Source: Chara braunii (taxonomy: Eukaryota > Streptophyta > Charophyceae > Charales > Characeae). From it: a DNA stretch of 64,000 nucleotides. Every line of letters begins with the position of its first letter. Position 1 is the stretch's first letter. A program made the translations under genes and the position numbers. This document shows, piece by piece, positions 54,056 to 64,000 of the stretch. Below the pieces are notes generated by a model. That model made no database searches. It was not told the DNA's origin and saw only the letters and a program-made list of their open reading frames with translations. The stretch spans positions 2,414,859 to 2,478,858 of the forward strand of contig BFEA01000075.1 in the NCBI GenBank assembly GCA_003427395.1, given 5' to 3'.

Positions 54056-54592
54056 GAGCGCTGGTGCATGCGACCTATGTGTGGTCAGCTCGCACCGAGG
54101 TAAGACTGAGGGAGTAGGGGGCGAGCCATAAGGTTTCGCAAGGGTGGGAGGGTCGTGTCTCGAGAGGAGGTCAACTTGGGGAAAACAAGGAACGAAGAAA
54201 GCGTCCACACTGTCCCATCGTGCCCAACCTCTCTTATATTTTGCTTTTAGTGCCAGTACAGCTACTTCAGCAAGCGTGGATGGTAGCACTGTCCCACCGT
54301 GCCCGACCTCTCTTTTATTCATGCTTTTATGGCTCGCCCCCTACTCCCGCCCGAGCGCTGGTGCATGTGACCTATGTTTGTTTGGTCAGGTCGGACTGAG
54401 GTAAGACTGAGGGAGTAGGGGGCGAGCCGTAAGGTTTCGCGAGGGTGGGAGGGTCGTGTCTCGAGAGGAGGTCGACTTGGGGAAAACAAGGAAAGAAGAA
54501 AGGGTCCTCACTGTCCCATCGCGCCCAACCTCTCTTTTATTCTGCTTTTCGTGCCAGGACAGCTACTTCAGCAAGCCTCGATGGTAGCACTC
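54056..54592. repeat. Tandem duplication with about 300-bp unit
   Basis: Both units contain GAGCGCTGGTGCATG, GGTAAGACTGAGGGAGTAGG, GGAGGGTCGTGTCTCGAGAG, CTTGGGGAAAACAAGGAA and CAGCTACTTCAGCAAGC (unit 1 from 54056, unit 2 from 54352). Reading frames at 54144 and 54445 are the same frame in each unit, with no family match. Confidence 0.92.
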
Positions 54593-54680
54593 TTTTTTTT
54601 TTTTTTTTTTGTGGGACCATTTCTCAGTGTATGTGTCATCCTTCCGCAGTTCCAATTTTTTTGGATGTCCGGTAGGATGG
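54593..54680 (-). pseudogene. U6 snRNA retropseudogene with A tail and internal deletion
   Basis: Minus strand: GGACATCCAAAAAAATTGG AA joined directly to CTGCGGAAGGATGACACAT and GAGAAATGGTCC, then an A18 tail (T run 54593-54610). The middle (ACAGAGA to GCCCC) is deleted. It lies at the end of the second 300-bp unit. Confidence 0.85.
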
Positions 54681-54689
54681 AAGCGTAGG

Positions 54690-56295
54690 TCCAGAAAAAT
54701 AAAAAGAAGGAAAAAAGAAAGAACAAACCAACCAAAAAAAAAAACACGGAGGAAGGATGAGAGCAAGGGTCTTATCACATGGCAAACAAAATGAACGATC
54801 TTTTTTGCGAACTCGTCTTGTTGTTCCGCTGCCACCCAACACTCGTGGAGTCTTGTGCGAAACAAACTTTCGGGAGGTGTCAGTATACTCCCTACGTGTC
54901 AGAAGGCTCCTGTGCAAAGTCGTGTGGAAAACATTGGAGGCTTAAAAAAAGCAAAAAAAAAAAAAAAAACAAGAGAACTCTGCAGGCTGGTTGTGTCTCA
55001 ATGAGACCTTGAAGGTTTCCTACAGGTTGAAGCTTCCCACGGGGCACTCTCACAGAAATTTGTTTTTTTTTTTTTTTTTTTTCTCACGGAAATTCTCGAG
55101 TTGAGCGGATCATCCCAATTGGTCTTGACTCACAAACGCGTCAGTCCAGACAGGTCCGCATCTGTACTTGTCCTCCTGAAGTCGTGAGCGCTCACGAAAA
55201 AGCTCATATGTGTGAGAGGTGTGGCAAAGATCCCCAAATGAAACAAATTTGGGAGTCTTGGGTGATGTTCGCTTCGTTTGCTTTTGTTTTGCTGCCCCTG
55301 TGGCGAGGCCCCAAACCTGTGGAGGGCAGTGGAATCCAAGGGGAAAAAAAAAAAAAAAAAAAAAAAAGACGACTGAGCCGCGTGGCAGAAAGCACGACTG
55401 TTGTTGTGCAGTGGCATGATACCTCAGCAGCAGGCAGTCCAGTCTGGATCCCTCACTACTGAAAACACTGCATCTGCGGCTTTTAGGGGGCAAAAGGGAA
55501 AAGAGAGGGGGAAAAAGGGAAAAGGGAGTCGTGGAAGTTTACAGCTGGCAAGACATATTTCTTCTTCTTCTTCCTTTCTTTTTTCTCTCTTTGTGTTTCT
55601 TTTTTTTTTTTTCTTTTTTTTTTTTTTTTACAAACAAGACTCAGCTCATTTGATTGAACACACCAAAGAGAGGCTGGGAATCCTTCTTTTTTTTTTTATA
55701 ACGACGCTATTGATAGCGACGTATTTCGTCAGGATTAGGACGTCATTTCTTTTTTTGTTTTCTTTCTTGCAAGAAAGGACAAATTAAAAAATTTTCCAAT
55801 TAAAGGAATTCCCACCTGCCCTTACGGAAATGCACAAGGGGGGAAAGGAACGAAAGAGGAATAGAAGTTGTGAAATGCTTGCCAGGGCCTCTAGGCGCCA
55901 CGAGCAAGACAGTTGGCCTAAATCATGTCCTTTTTCATGGAGAAGAGGCAGAAAATTGTGATTGAAACTGGGTAATGAATATCTGCATAAAACGTGTTAA
56001 GATTCATAAATTTATTATTTAATTTAGCCCAATCCTCTTGGCTAGTGTGGCCTCCCTGCAGGACACAGACACTTTTCCTTGTAATTCCCCCCCTTCTGTT
56101 TTTATTCCTTTCTTTTTTATGATGGTGCTGAAGCTATGGCCCAATCAATGGACGAGAAAGATCTGGACGAATTCATTTTGTTCGTTTTCATCAGACTAAA
56201 CATACGAAGGATTAAAAAAAAAGAAAGAAAAAAGAAGGGAAGTATCGGGAACGAGGAATCTTCCTTCGAGGGAGGTCGCGTTTGGGCGTAGTCAA
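54690..56295. other. Low-complexity region without recognised gene
   Basis: Several homopolymers (A 54955-54969, T 55062-55082, A 55343-55368, T 55600-55629). Frames on both strands run through these and carry no family signature. Confidence 0.5.
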
Positions 56296-56299
56296 ACTA

Positions 56300-56404
56300 C
56301 TGTCTTCACCTGAATAGGACACTCGGTCATTACCACTGTAACTAGACTGGATGTTCACCCAAATACAGCTACAATGGCTGAGCGTCCTATTTGTGCGACG
56401 ATGG
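56300..56404. mobile_element. 105-bp MITE, family B, copy 4 (diverged)
   Basis: TA at 56298-56299, left end CTGTCTTCACCTGAATAGGA, right end CGTCCTATTTGTGCGACG ATGG. Again 105 bp, with the right TA changed to CA. Confidence 0.8.
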
Positions 56405-56751
56405 CAGGACTTTTTCTACTGAACTGCGGGGATGTGTAAAGCACAAGTTTGAGTAAAGTCTCAGTTTTCTATCTTTGGCTGTCCTGCTTCTGACGTCATT
56501 ACCTGGGGCAAACTCCCACTAGCATAGAGGATTGGACTACGGCCTGGACCTCACAGGAATTCCGTTGGAAAAGAGTCTGCCAGAAGAAGACGGTGGAAGA
56601 ATTTTGGAAACTCTGAAAAGAGTTACTTGAGGACCCAACCGCGGACTGAGTTTTGTGGCAAAATCATGTCAAAGTTTTCCCTAACAGGAAACTCCCCTGC
56701 CCACCGTCCCGGAAAGGAAAGGGGTGGTTTGCCCTGGTGGTCGGCCGGGAA

Positions 56752-57150
56752 GCGTAGGAACCAGTGAGGTCCTGTAGCGGGTTATGTTGGGGCGGCGCTT
56801 GCGGAAACAAGACCCGTGGGCGAACACCTTGTCCGACCGGGGGAGGAGACCTTGGAAACTTTCGAGATGTCGCCCCTCTTCGGCACTCTCCACTCGGCAC
56901 AAAATCGCGGCGGTTTTTCCTCCTGCGGGACTTTTCCAGGCCGCGAACTGGGGAGCGTAGGAACCAGTGAGGTCCCGTAGCAGGTAATGTTGGGGTGCCG
57001 CTTGCGGAATAAGACCCGTGGGCGGGACACCTTGCCCGACCGTGGAAAGGAGACCTTGGAAACTTTTGAGATTTTGCCCCCCTCGACACTCTCCATGTGG
57101 CACAAAATGGCAGTGGTTTGTCCTCCCGCGGGACTTTTCCAGGCCGCGAA
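56752..57150. repeat. 200-bp tandem repeat, two units
   Basis: Units from 56752 and 56952 share GCGTAGGAACCAGTGAGGTC, AAGACCCGTGGGCG, GGAGACCTTGGAAACTTT and GGGACTTTTCCAGGCCGCGA. A third, partial copy may lie to the left (56690-56750). Confidence 0.92.
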
Positions 57151-57465
57151 CGAAGTGAAAATGGATTCCTGGCCTCTTCCAGGCCTAAAAAAGGGGGCTG
57201 TGGGGTTCTGGGAAACAGTGCCGCGGAATAAATCGTAACTTTCCAGGATCTCCTCCGCGGGTGGTGGGGTCCCAGAAACAGTTCTGTTGCAAAGTTGTTC
57301 CTTTCAGCATCCCTGTGGGTTCCAGGCCTAAGCTCCTGAATCTGGATGTGTAATAAGCAGAGATGCAGAAAAGCAGTTCAATCTCAATTTTTCGAACCTT
57401 TCCACAAACATGTCCAGATTCAGGCATTCAATGCAGTAGTTGCTAGTGGATTGTCACCGCTACAT
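57151..57465. other. Spacer without recognised gene
   Basis: Shares GTTCTGGGAAACAGT-type words with itself (57205, 57278). Nothing else seen. Confidence 0.4.
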
Positions 57466-57468
57466 ATA

Positions 57469-57923
57469 GGGCGTCGTTAGACACTCCTCGGGGCATCCTA
57501 GGGCTCCGAGGATGAATCCTCGGAAAAGTTTACGGTTTTTCTCGTCTTCGTTACACTCATCCTCGAAGCATCGGTTTTAGGACTCATCCTCGGAGCAATG
57601 TCAGAAAGATAAAAGGGAAGAAAAAGAAAAAAATTTGTGCTTCAGGCTTTCAGCCAATAGGGTGCTGCCACGATTCGAATTCTCGGTTGTAACGTCTCTC
57701 TACGTGCATGCCCTCTCCTCTCCGTGAACCACAGATCCTCGGGCCCCAAAAGACCTCGCGAGGTCCTTTGGAGCCGAGGACGTTTGGCTGGGAAATCCTC
57801 GGAGCCCGAGGATTTGTCCTCGGAGTGTTTTCACATTCTCATTTCCGATTTCATCTCCGAGGACAGGTGGAACAAAGATGAAATCCTTGGAATCACGTCC
57901 CCAAGGAGTGTCTAACGACACCC
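57469..57923. mobile_element. 455-bp PIF/Harbinger-like foldback element
   Basis: Ends GGGCGTCGTTAGACACTCCT and AGGAGTGTCTAACGACACCC are inverted repeats with one mismatch. ATA flanks both sides (57466-57468, 57924-57926). The interior is filled with CCTCGGA/TCCGAGG words in both orientations. No coding region. Confidence 0.85.
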
Positions 57924-58029
57924 ATAGTCAAATAATCCCTGGTGTAGATGGGCTTGCTTTGGTTACCTTGCGTGTGCGTACACTATGTGTAGTATGATAC
58001 GGACTGTCAAACCCTCCATGGGGGGAACC

Positions 58030-58070
58030 CTCCAGTGTGTGTGTGTGTGNGGGGGGGGGGGGGGGGGGGG
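58030..58070. repeat. (GT)n followed by a G run of about 20
   Basis: Simple repeat with an N at 58050, at the edge of the organelle-derived segment. Confidence 0.9.
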
Positions 58071-58071
58071 G

Positions 58072-58375
58072 AGAGGTGCCCACATATGAAAAGGAACTGC
58101 AGTTATTTTCCATAAAAAACCTACAGCAATAAATAAAATTCCCATGAAAAAACCACTTGATTAAGGCCCCAAATAAGTCATTTCATAACCAGTCAAAATT
58201 TTGGCTAATTCTTCAAAATTGGTCACTCCTGTAAAACCATAAATCATAGATCAACCGAATAAGAAAATCCCAGAGGAAATGGCACCTAAAATGAAATATT
58301 TTAGTCCAGCCTCTGTAGAGAATTCAGAATTATGTTGTGATGCTGCAATAACATAAAAACATAAACTTGGAGACC
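58072..58375 (-). pseudogene. nad2: Mitochondrial nad2 fragment in the nucleus (NUMT)
   Basis: Encodes part of NADH dehydrogenase subunit 2 of respiratory complex I. Minus-strand reading gives [38 protein letters not shown], then a stop, SMIYGFTGVTNFEELAKIL, a second stop in place of glutamine, and FFMGILFIAVGFLWK with ITAVPFHMWAP, a recognisable membrane segment block of plant nad2. The two stops and truncation at both sides show a non-functional nuclear copy. It ends at the GT/G simple repeat. Confidence 0.88.
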
Positions 58376-58449
58376 CTCTTTTTTGTGGGCATGCTCTGCT
58401 TAGTCTGATGCGCGTGTGAAACGTACATATGACCTTGGTTAGGTTTTGC

Positions 58450-58598
58450 TGGCAATTGGTCACGGTTGCCGAACGTTGACTTAAAATAGATTTTGCCAAG
58501 GAGAATGCTTTAATTGCTGATTCGCAAGCTTCTTTTTTCCGAGTTGTTTTACAAATTTTTGTTTTTGATTTAGAAGTACGCTTTTTAGGAACTGCCAT
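58450..58598 (-). pseudogene. rpl32: Chloroplast rpl32-like fragment in the nucleus
   Basis: The minus-strand frame from ATG at 58598 begins [14 protein letters not shown] and continues [17 protein letters not shown], the conserved start of chloroplast ribosomal protein bL32. Similarity fades after about residue 42, and the open frame continues through filler sequence into nad2. Alternatively it could be a transferred nuclear rpl32 exon, but no transit peptide lies upstream and the neighbour is mitochondrial DNA. Confidence 0.78.
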
Positions 58599-58604
58599 AA
58601 GCAA

Positions 58605-59175
58605 AAAGTGAACACAAATTCAATAAGATTTTTTGACGAAACATCGGAATCGGGGTAACTACATGTAAATTTTACTAAATTATTACAAAAGGTGACTTCA
58701 GGCCCTGATCAAACAACTTTTGAAAGTACCTCACTTGAAAAGCTTTTGAAAGTACCTCACTTTAGCAATGATAGTTAAAGGGGAATATGACCGGGGAGCA
58801 ACTCGTACTCCAAAACTTGGGAAAAACGAAAAGCGTGCACTGGGAGTATCATGCTTCCAGGATAGGATCGTTGACTTGAAGCTGAGTTGAATAATATTAC
58901 ATGCACGGGTCTGTGTGTTTCATTCTATTCTTTTCCCTCTTTGGATTGTGTTAAATAGCTTAAACCACCACTCTGATGGCCCCTGCATTGGTCAATTTTC
59001 TACCGGGCCAAAATCGACAATGCCCAGGCCTAGTAGAAGTCCGGTGGGGAGGGGTACCACAATTAGTTTTGCTCACGATCATACTGTACATTTCAGGCTC
59101 GGGGAAGTGCAACTTTTGGTCTGTCAAAATAGGTTAAGAGGGAGTGGTTGTTTAATGCTGTTTTTTTTAATGTTG
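58605..59175. other. Unassigned region
   Basis: Repeats CTTTTGAAAGTACCTCACTT at 58719 and 58744. No gene recognised. Confidence 0.45.
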
Positions 59176-59179
59176 CAGG

Positions 59180-59470
59180 GAACATTTTGGTAAAAGCCCC
59201 CCGTAGCCTGCACTATACCGGCCTGCCGATGCGTGATAGACCCGTGTAGTATCACGTGGGCCGCATAGTTCTGCCCACCACTATACTGGCCCGCCCATGC
59301 ATGATACCCCCCGCATATTACCACCCTGCCAACTGGTGCAATCTGGCCCACATACTATGACCCTCCCACATGGTGCTGCCCAACCCACATCCCACATACC
59401 ACTGCCTGGTCCGCATGGTATGACCCATCCTTCGTGGTATGACCCAAGTCACATTGTAGCACCCATGCCA
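59180..59470. repeat. Degenerate minisatellite around CCGCATGGTATGACCC
   Basis: Irregular 15-20-bp units such as CCCACATACTATGACCC, CCCACATGGTGCTGCCC and CCGCATGGTATGACCC. Confidence 0.7.
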
Positions 59471-59592
59471 GACAATCAGCGCGCAGAGCACCGCCTGGCC
59501 GTGGCAAGGGTGAAATTGTGCATGATCTTGGCAATCTGTTCTGCTTTTTTTGCCCCTGGTCGTGTCTCTGTTTTTTCCCCCTTTTTTTGTGG

Positions 59593-59703
59593 ACTTGTGC
59601 CTTGTTTTTGACCTAGCCAAGAGTCTCTATGCATTGTGAGGATCCTACTTGTGCCTTGTTTTTGACCTAGCGAAAAATCTCTATGCATATTGAGGATCCT
59701 AAT
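59593..59703. repeat. 54-bp tandem duplication
   Basis: CTTGTGCCTTGTTTTTGACC, then TAGC.A.A.TCTCTATGCAT and GAGGATCCTA, occurs twice. Confidence 0.92.
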
Positions 59704-60084
59704 TGGGAAGATTGGAACGGTAGGCATGTGGTCGGATTATGTCACGCGAGTGTTTTTCCAATCGATCGTTCAGACAGCCTTTGTTCGCTGGAAAGAAATA
59801 TAAAAACATTCAGGAAACAGTCACAAAATCAAAGGTGGCTTTACACACTGCAAAATGAGATGGCTACTCGATCAAAAGGCGACAATGAAGAGGGGATACA
59901 TATGTAGGAAAGAAGAGAAAAAAGGAATGCACAAGAGGAGGAAGAAGAAGAAGAAGAAGATCAAGAACAAGAAGAACAAGAAAGGGGCAAGAAGTAAGGA
60001 AACAAGATGTTAGAATCCAAAGGAATATGGTAACTTTTTTTGAACAAACAGTGAAACCAAAGTTTGTCATGAGGGTTGCTATGC

Positions 60085-60867
60085 TGCCTTGTGGTCGCAT
60101 TGCTGGCGGCGTTCATCAGGGCACTTCTTTGTGCATGGCAAACAAAATAAGACATCGATTCTTAAGTGATTGATGCACAAGAATTTTATAACACATGCGA
60201 ACGATCTCCTCATTGCCGAAGTGATGATTTATGAGGACCCTGATCTGAAATAGAAGCGAGCATTATTGCATTAGGACCAAGCCACACAAGGTGACTCATG
60301 CCATCTATGTGAGCGAACTTTTTCTGCCGACAGTAAATTGAAGCAGCTCCGGAAAAAATTAAGAGAGGTTCGAGGGGGTTTAGGAAGGTGTTAAGATAAA
60401 GAGCGCATTCATGGTTGGAACATAAGGGACGTCTCCGAAACAACATGATGGGAAACTTTGGAGATATGACATTTGAATTATTGGACAAATAATTGTGGTC
60501 ACATTGCTGGCGGCCATCAGCAGGGGACTTCTTTGTGCATGAGAACAAAATAAGACATCCTTTCTGAAAGTGATTGATGCACAAAAACTCAATAACGCAT
60601 GCGGAAGACCTCCTTCTGGCCAAAGTGATGATATCTCATAACCTGGAAGTGAAAAAAACTGAGCATTGTTGCATTAGGACCAAGCTACACAAGGTGACTA
60701 ATGCCATCCATGTAAGCCAACTTTTTTTTATGACAGTAAATCAAAGCAGCTCCAGAAAAGTGCAGAGAGAGGTTCGAGGGGGTTAAGGAAGGGGTTAAGA
60801 TAGACAGCGCACTCATAGTTGGAACATAAGGGTCTTATCCAAAACAACATTATGGGAAAGTTTGAAG
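60085..60867. repeat. Tandem duplication, about 405-bp unit
   Basis: Both units hold GTGGTC(G/A)CATTGCTGGCGG, GGACTTCTTTGTGCATG, AGTGATTGATGCACAA, CATTAGGACCAAGC and GGTTCGAGGGGGTT (60090-60462 and 60495-60867). No coding capacity recognised. Confidence 0.9.
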
Positions 60868-60869
60868 GT

Positions 60870-62540
60870 AAATCATTCGTAGTGTTGTACAGATAATAAC
60901 TGAGGTTAAGAAAGGTGGATATAAGACATGGACGATTGTAAACAATGATAGCTCACGAGCAACACAGGGAAGCATGTGTAGGATCAGGAGGAGAATGGTA
61001 GTAGGGAAGAGTGATGGAGGAAGGAGGGAAGAAAAGAGGAAGGATATAGGGTTAGGTGGCAAAGGAGATGGGAAGATTAAGAGAGTTTCAAGGGATTTGG
61101 ATATGGGGGTAATTCACACAATCATTCAAGAAATAATTTAGGTTGAAGTAAATCGGTAGAGATGAGATTGTGGGATAATAGCTTGTGGACAACAAACCCG
61201 AAATGGTGTCTTCGAGTAAATTCTCCGTGTTCTGACGAACACAACAGATAACAAGAAAAATGGTTTCTACGATGATATAAAAGTCATGGAATCCGAACGA
61301 GTAAGTGCGATTGAATAGAAAATCGATGAGAGGAAAATTTCGTTGGGAATAGATAAGAGTCTATACTACATGGATCGTAGGCGGGACAGATGGAGTCCAA
61401 CGTCAGAAAGAAGGGAGATAATGGTGATGAGAAAGATGGGTAGGAAGCATCAATGAATGTTGTGGTATGGTCCTTGGAACAATTGGGTACCGGGGGTTTA
61501 GGAGCTCATAAAAATCCCTTGGGGGTTATTATTCTAGATTAAGCCTATAAATTTTATCAACCATTTTTGCCAGCGATAAATCATTGGCGGTTTTTGTTAA
61601 ATACTTATGGGTCTACCTTTTTAGTATGAGCTTATGCCTTAAACTAAGCCAAGTGACTCTCGCTCTCCTATAGTATCAGGAGTGGAAGATAATTTGATTT
61701 AAGTGAGTTGTGATAACAAATTTCTTAGTAGCGTTTAATTCAAAACAACAAAATTACTAGACTTACAAAATGTCAATGGAGTGGCCTCCTCAAATGCAGT
61801 CATGATGCTTAGTGATAACAATATTTGAAACAGTTGGGGATTTTTTATAGCAATTGAAAATACTTAGTTTTCATTGCAGTCGTCAGTGCTTACGAGCTAA
61901 AGGTTGTCATCATATAAATTTTCAAAGGAGTGTAGTAGTGTCGAGTCTTTGTTCTGATTGAGTGAAACCTTTTGAAAAAAGTAAGAAAGAATATTATTAA
62001 CCGAAAAAAAAAAATACTAATACTACCAATTATCCTCATGCCTATGATGTAGCGACCGTTCTATCTAATAAACATTAGAAAATAAAATTGATTGCATTGT
62101 ATATAAAGAGAAGATGTCGAGGTGGGTCTTGAACATTTCATCGTGGACATTCTAATGAATTGTAGAATAATGTATGCGAATTCTGAGGAATACATATGTT
62201 CAAGATCAAATTATGCAAAATTTGAAATGTTCTTAAGACTCGAGCAGCTCGATGACATTTTTCTAAACCTATTGCATGAAGAAGTTCCTTAGGCTTCACA
62301 ATTAACCTTCATTTTTTAGTTTTAAATCCCTATATAATAAAAGCAGTGTATTGAAAGTTCGATCTTGCAGTCTCACTTTCTTAATGTGCTTCTATCGTTT
62401 ATTTGAAATTGCTCTTTTACTAGATTACTGGTCTCTCTTTTCGTTCTTTGTAGCTATGTTCATAATGATATCAAGATCTCTGAAGATAAACTTACGAAAT
62501 ATCGATCGTGATACCAAATAATGAAGTCATGAGTCGTTTA
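60870..62540. other. AT-rich region, possibly the 3' side of the gypsy relic
   Basis: No reading frame of note. If the integrase relic at 62550-63600 belongs to an LTR element on the minus strand, its 3' LTR should lie here, but I could not define LTR ends. Confidence 0.4.
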
Positions 62541-62549
62541 TCTCAGATA

Positions 62550-63600
62550 TCTCATAGACTTCGTTTTTTGCTTCATCCGTGATTTTGTAAGCACCAAGCC
62601 ATCAAGGCTCCAAACGTTTGGTCCATTGAATCTTTTGTGAACTATCATAAAACAAAACCAGATCATCAACGTTTAACTTTTTTTTTCTTATGTATTTATT
62701 AATATTCCCCCTTTCTTAGTCAGACAACCGGTTGGTGACCATCCTCTCTGCAGCGTCTGACGCAACCAGATAAACTTTCAATATTTGTCTCATTGTGACC
62801 GTAGAAGTTCTAAGATGAGCTATTTGTTGTTTCTTTCTCGACTTGACAAAATTTTGACTATGCTTTCAATTGGTAAAGTAACATACCGACCATACCACAA
62901 AGTGAACGGTGCATAGTCAGTGGTCCTGTAATCATGTTGTTGTCAGCATAAACTGCAACTCTTAACTTCTTTAACGAGTTGTATAGATTTTTTTCACGTC
63001 AAAAAGTCCTTCAAAGTTATGTGATTTTTTTTTAATGCTGATGATAAGTAGTCACATATTTGATTCTGACACTCAGTCAGAGAGTGATTTTTCTTACAAC
63101 TTCATTTTTGAATTATGATCCTTTGTCTGAAACGAAATCTCTAAGAAACGATTATTTGAGACACATTTTTTTTATCTAATCATGTCATTATTCGATTGTC
63201 TTTTTTTTTAACGTTTTGCGTCAATATAGCAAGAAAATTTATTTTTACTATTCAATATTTATCTAATCCTTCCTTTGCCGTGGGGCATTGTGATGAGATC
63301 CAAATGAACCTGTTTAATTTGAGTCAATCAGGATAGTGAAAAATATAGGTTCAATCAATCTTGTGATAGACCTTTTTTGATGCAATAGACACGACTTACA
63401 AAATTTTTAAATCATGTCTCTCATGCCAGACAAAAAATAAAGTTTTATCAGTTTTAGTGTAGGCTGCTTGGACAACTTTGTCATTTTCTACAACTCGTTC
63501 CTGCCGAGCAATAATTATTTTTACTTGTCATTCTTTTCCACATACTACTCTTAATGGGGACAACCCACTCTTGTCATAAAAAAATATAATCTTTTAAGTT
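62550..63600 (-). pseudogene. pol: Ty3/gypsy integrase relic, frameshifted
   Basis: Minus-strand pieces in changing frames: 63510-63420 IIIARQERVVENDKVVQAAY, TDKTLFFVWHERHDLK; then zinc-binding CKSCLLHQKRS; the first catalytic block HLDLITMPHGKGR; and at 62670-62550 the C-terminal VDDLVLFYDSSQKIQWTKRL, EP, stop, WLGAYKITDEA, corresponding to the GPY/F-type module. Multiple frameshifts and stops. The composition is much more AT-rich than the gypsy element at 1-4061, so it is a different, older element. Confidence 0.8.
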
Positions 63601-64000
63601 TGAACATTTTCTTTAAGTCTTTGCAGTCGTATTTTTTTATATTTTTTATTTTCATTGTTTTTTCAATCTCTTTATAATTTTTTTCGTATTGTTCGAAGAT
63701 AAACATAATTTTTATTTTTTTTAATCCTCTGCTCATCCTTTGAACTATAACATTTTTCTAGTTAATGAACAACTATAGTTACTACATTGATTTTTGCGTA
63801 TTTGTAATTTTTATCCTCTTCTTCTTCCTTCTCATGAATCATTTTATAGATATAAGCATCACAGACTGCACCTCAACAATTTCTTTCTTCAGACCATAAA
63901 CTTTTATTATATTAGATTGGTGTTTTATAATCTTCATCATCTGCTTCATTCAAAAACTCATTACCATAAGCTAACTCTTCAGTAGTTTTATCAATATCTT
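63601..64000. other. AT-rich end of the window
   Basis: The minus-strand frame at 63736-63551 (IKKYDCKDLKKMFKLKRLYF) may be the linker upstream of integrase. The rest is not recognised, and the window ends here. Confidence 0.4.

Noticed and set aside
58140-58598. Genuine fusion gene of rpl32 and nad2
   Set aside because: The open frame passes through filler DNA, nad2 has two stops, and neither part has targeting sequence; a chance frame in inserted organelle DNA is more likely.

Overview
The window is eukaryotic nuclear DNA from a plant-lineage (streptophyte) genome, and a charophyte alga such as Chara is my best guess. That guess is inference. It rests on plant-type U2 and U6 snRNA sequences, an LTR whose primer-binding site matches plant initiator tRNA-Met, an F-box/LRR gene with a long GT-AG intron, and a fragment combining chloroplast rpl32 with mitochondrial nad2. 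Gene density is very low and repeat density is extreme. Two assembly gaps (26868-27485 and 45191-46105) and scattered Ns show a draft assembly. A probable leftover mate-pair adapter junction sits at 50584-50613.

Layout. 1-4061: broken Ty3/gypsy retrotransposon on the minus strand (gag, protease, reverse transcriptase; it runs off the left edge). 4062-6640: diverged SINE-like repeats. 6640-10160: no recognisable gene. 10165-13840 and 16641-20870: two diverged direct copies of a long non-coding element that carries arrays of small hairpins with changing but complementary stems. Between them lie an inverted pair of ribozyme-associated repeats, a 545-base purine tract, a SINE and a minus-strand LTR with PBS. 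21300-35100: simple repeats, several small inverted-repeat elements (MITEs), some nested, many U6/U2 snRNA-derived pseudogenes, and copies of a hammerhead-ribozyme-associated repeat. 35668-42530: the one well-supported host gene, an F-box/LRR protein (exons 36436-36573 and 40169-41743), with a local duplication upstream and a minisatellite downstream. 42540-48830: mostly low-complexity and unassigned DNA. 48835-51175: tandem array of tRNA-like units, interrupted by a Mutator-like element that is itself interrupted by a TTAA MITE. 52180-57925: local tandem duplications, another SINE, another U6 copy and a 455-bp foldback element. 58070-58598: joined organelle DNA. 58610-62540: degenerate tandem repeats. 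62550-63600: remains of a Ty3/gypsy integrase on the minus strand.

Apart from the F-box gene, the window is a record of mobile-element activity. LINE-type retrotransposition appears to have scattered U6 and U2 copies, and several families of non-autonomous DNA elements inserted into one another, leaving empty sites that define their target duplications. Two items look least explained by known families: the covarying hairpin arrays in the duplicated non-coding element, and the roughly 127-bp hammerhead-bearing repeat.
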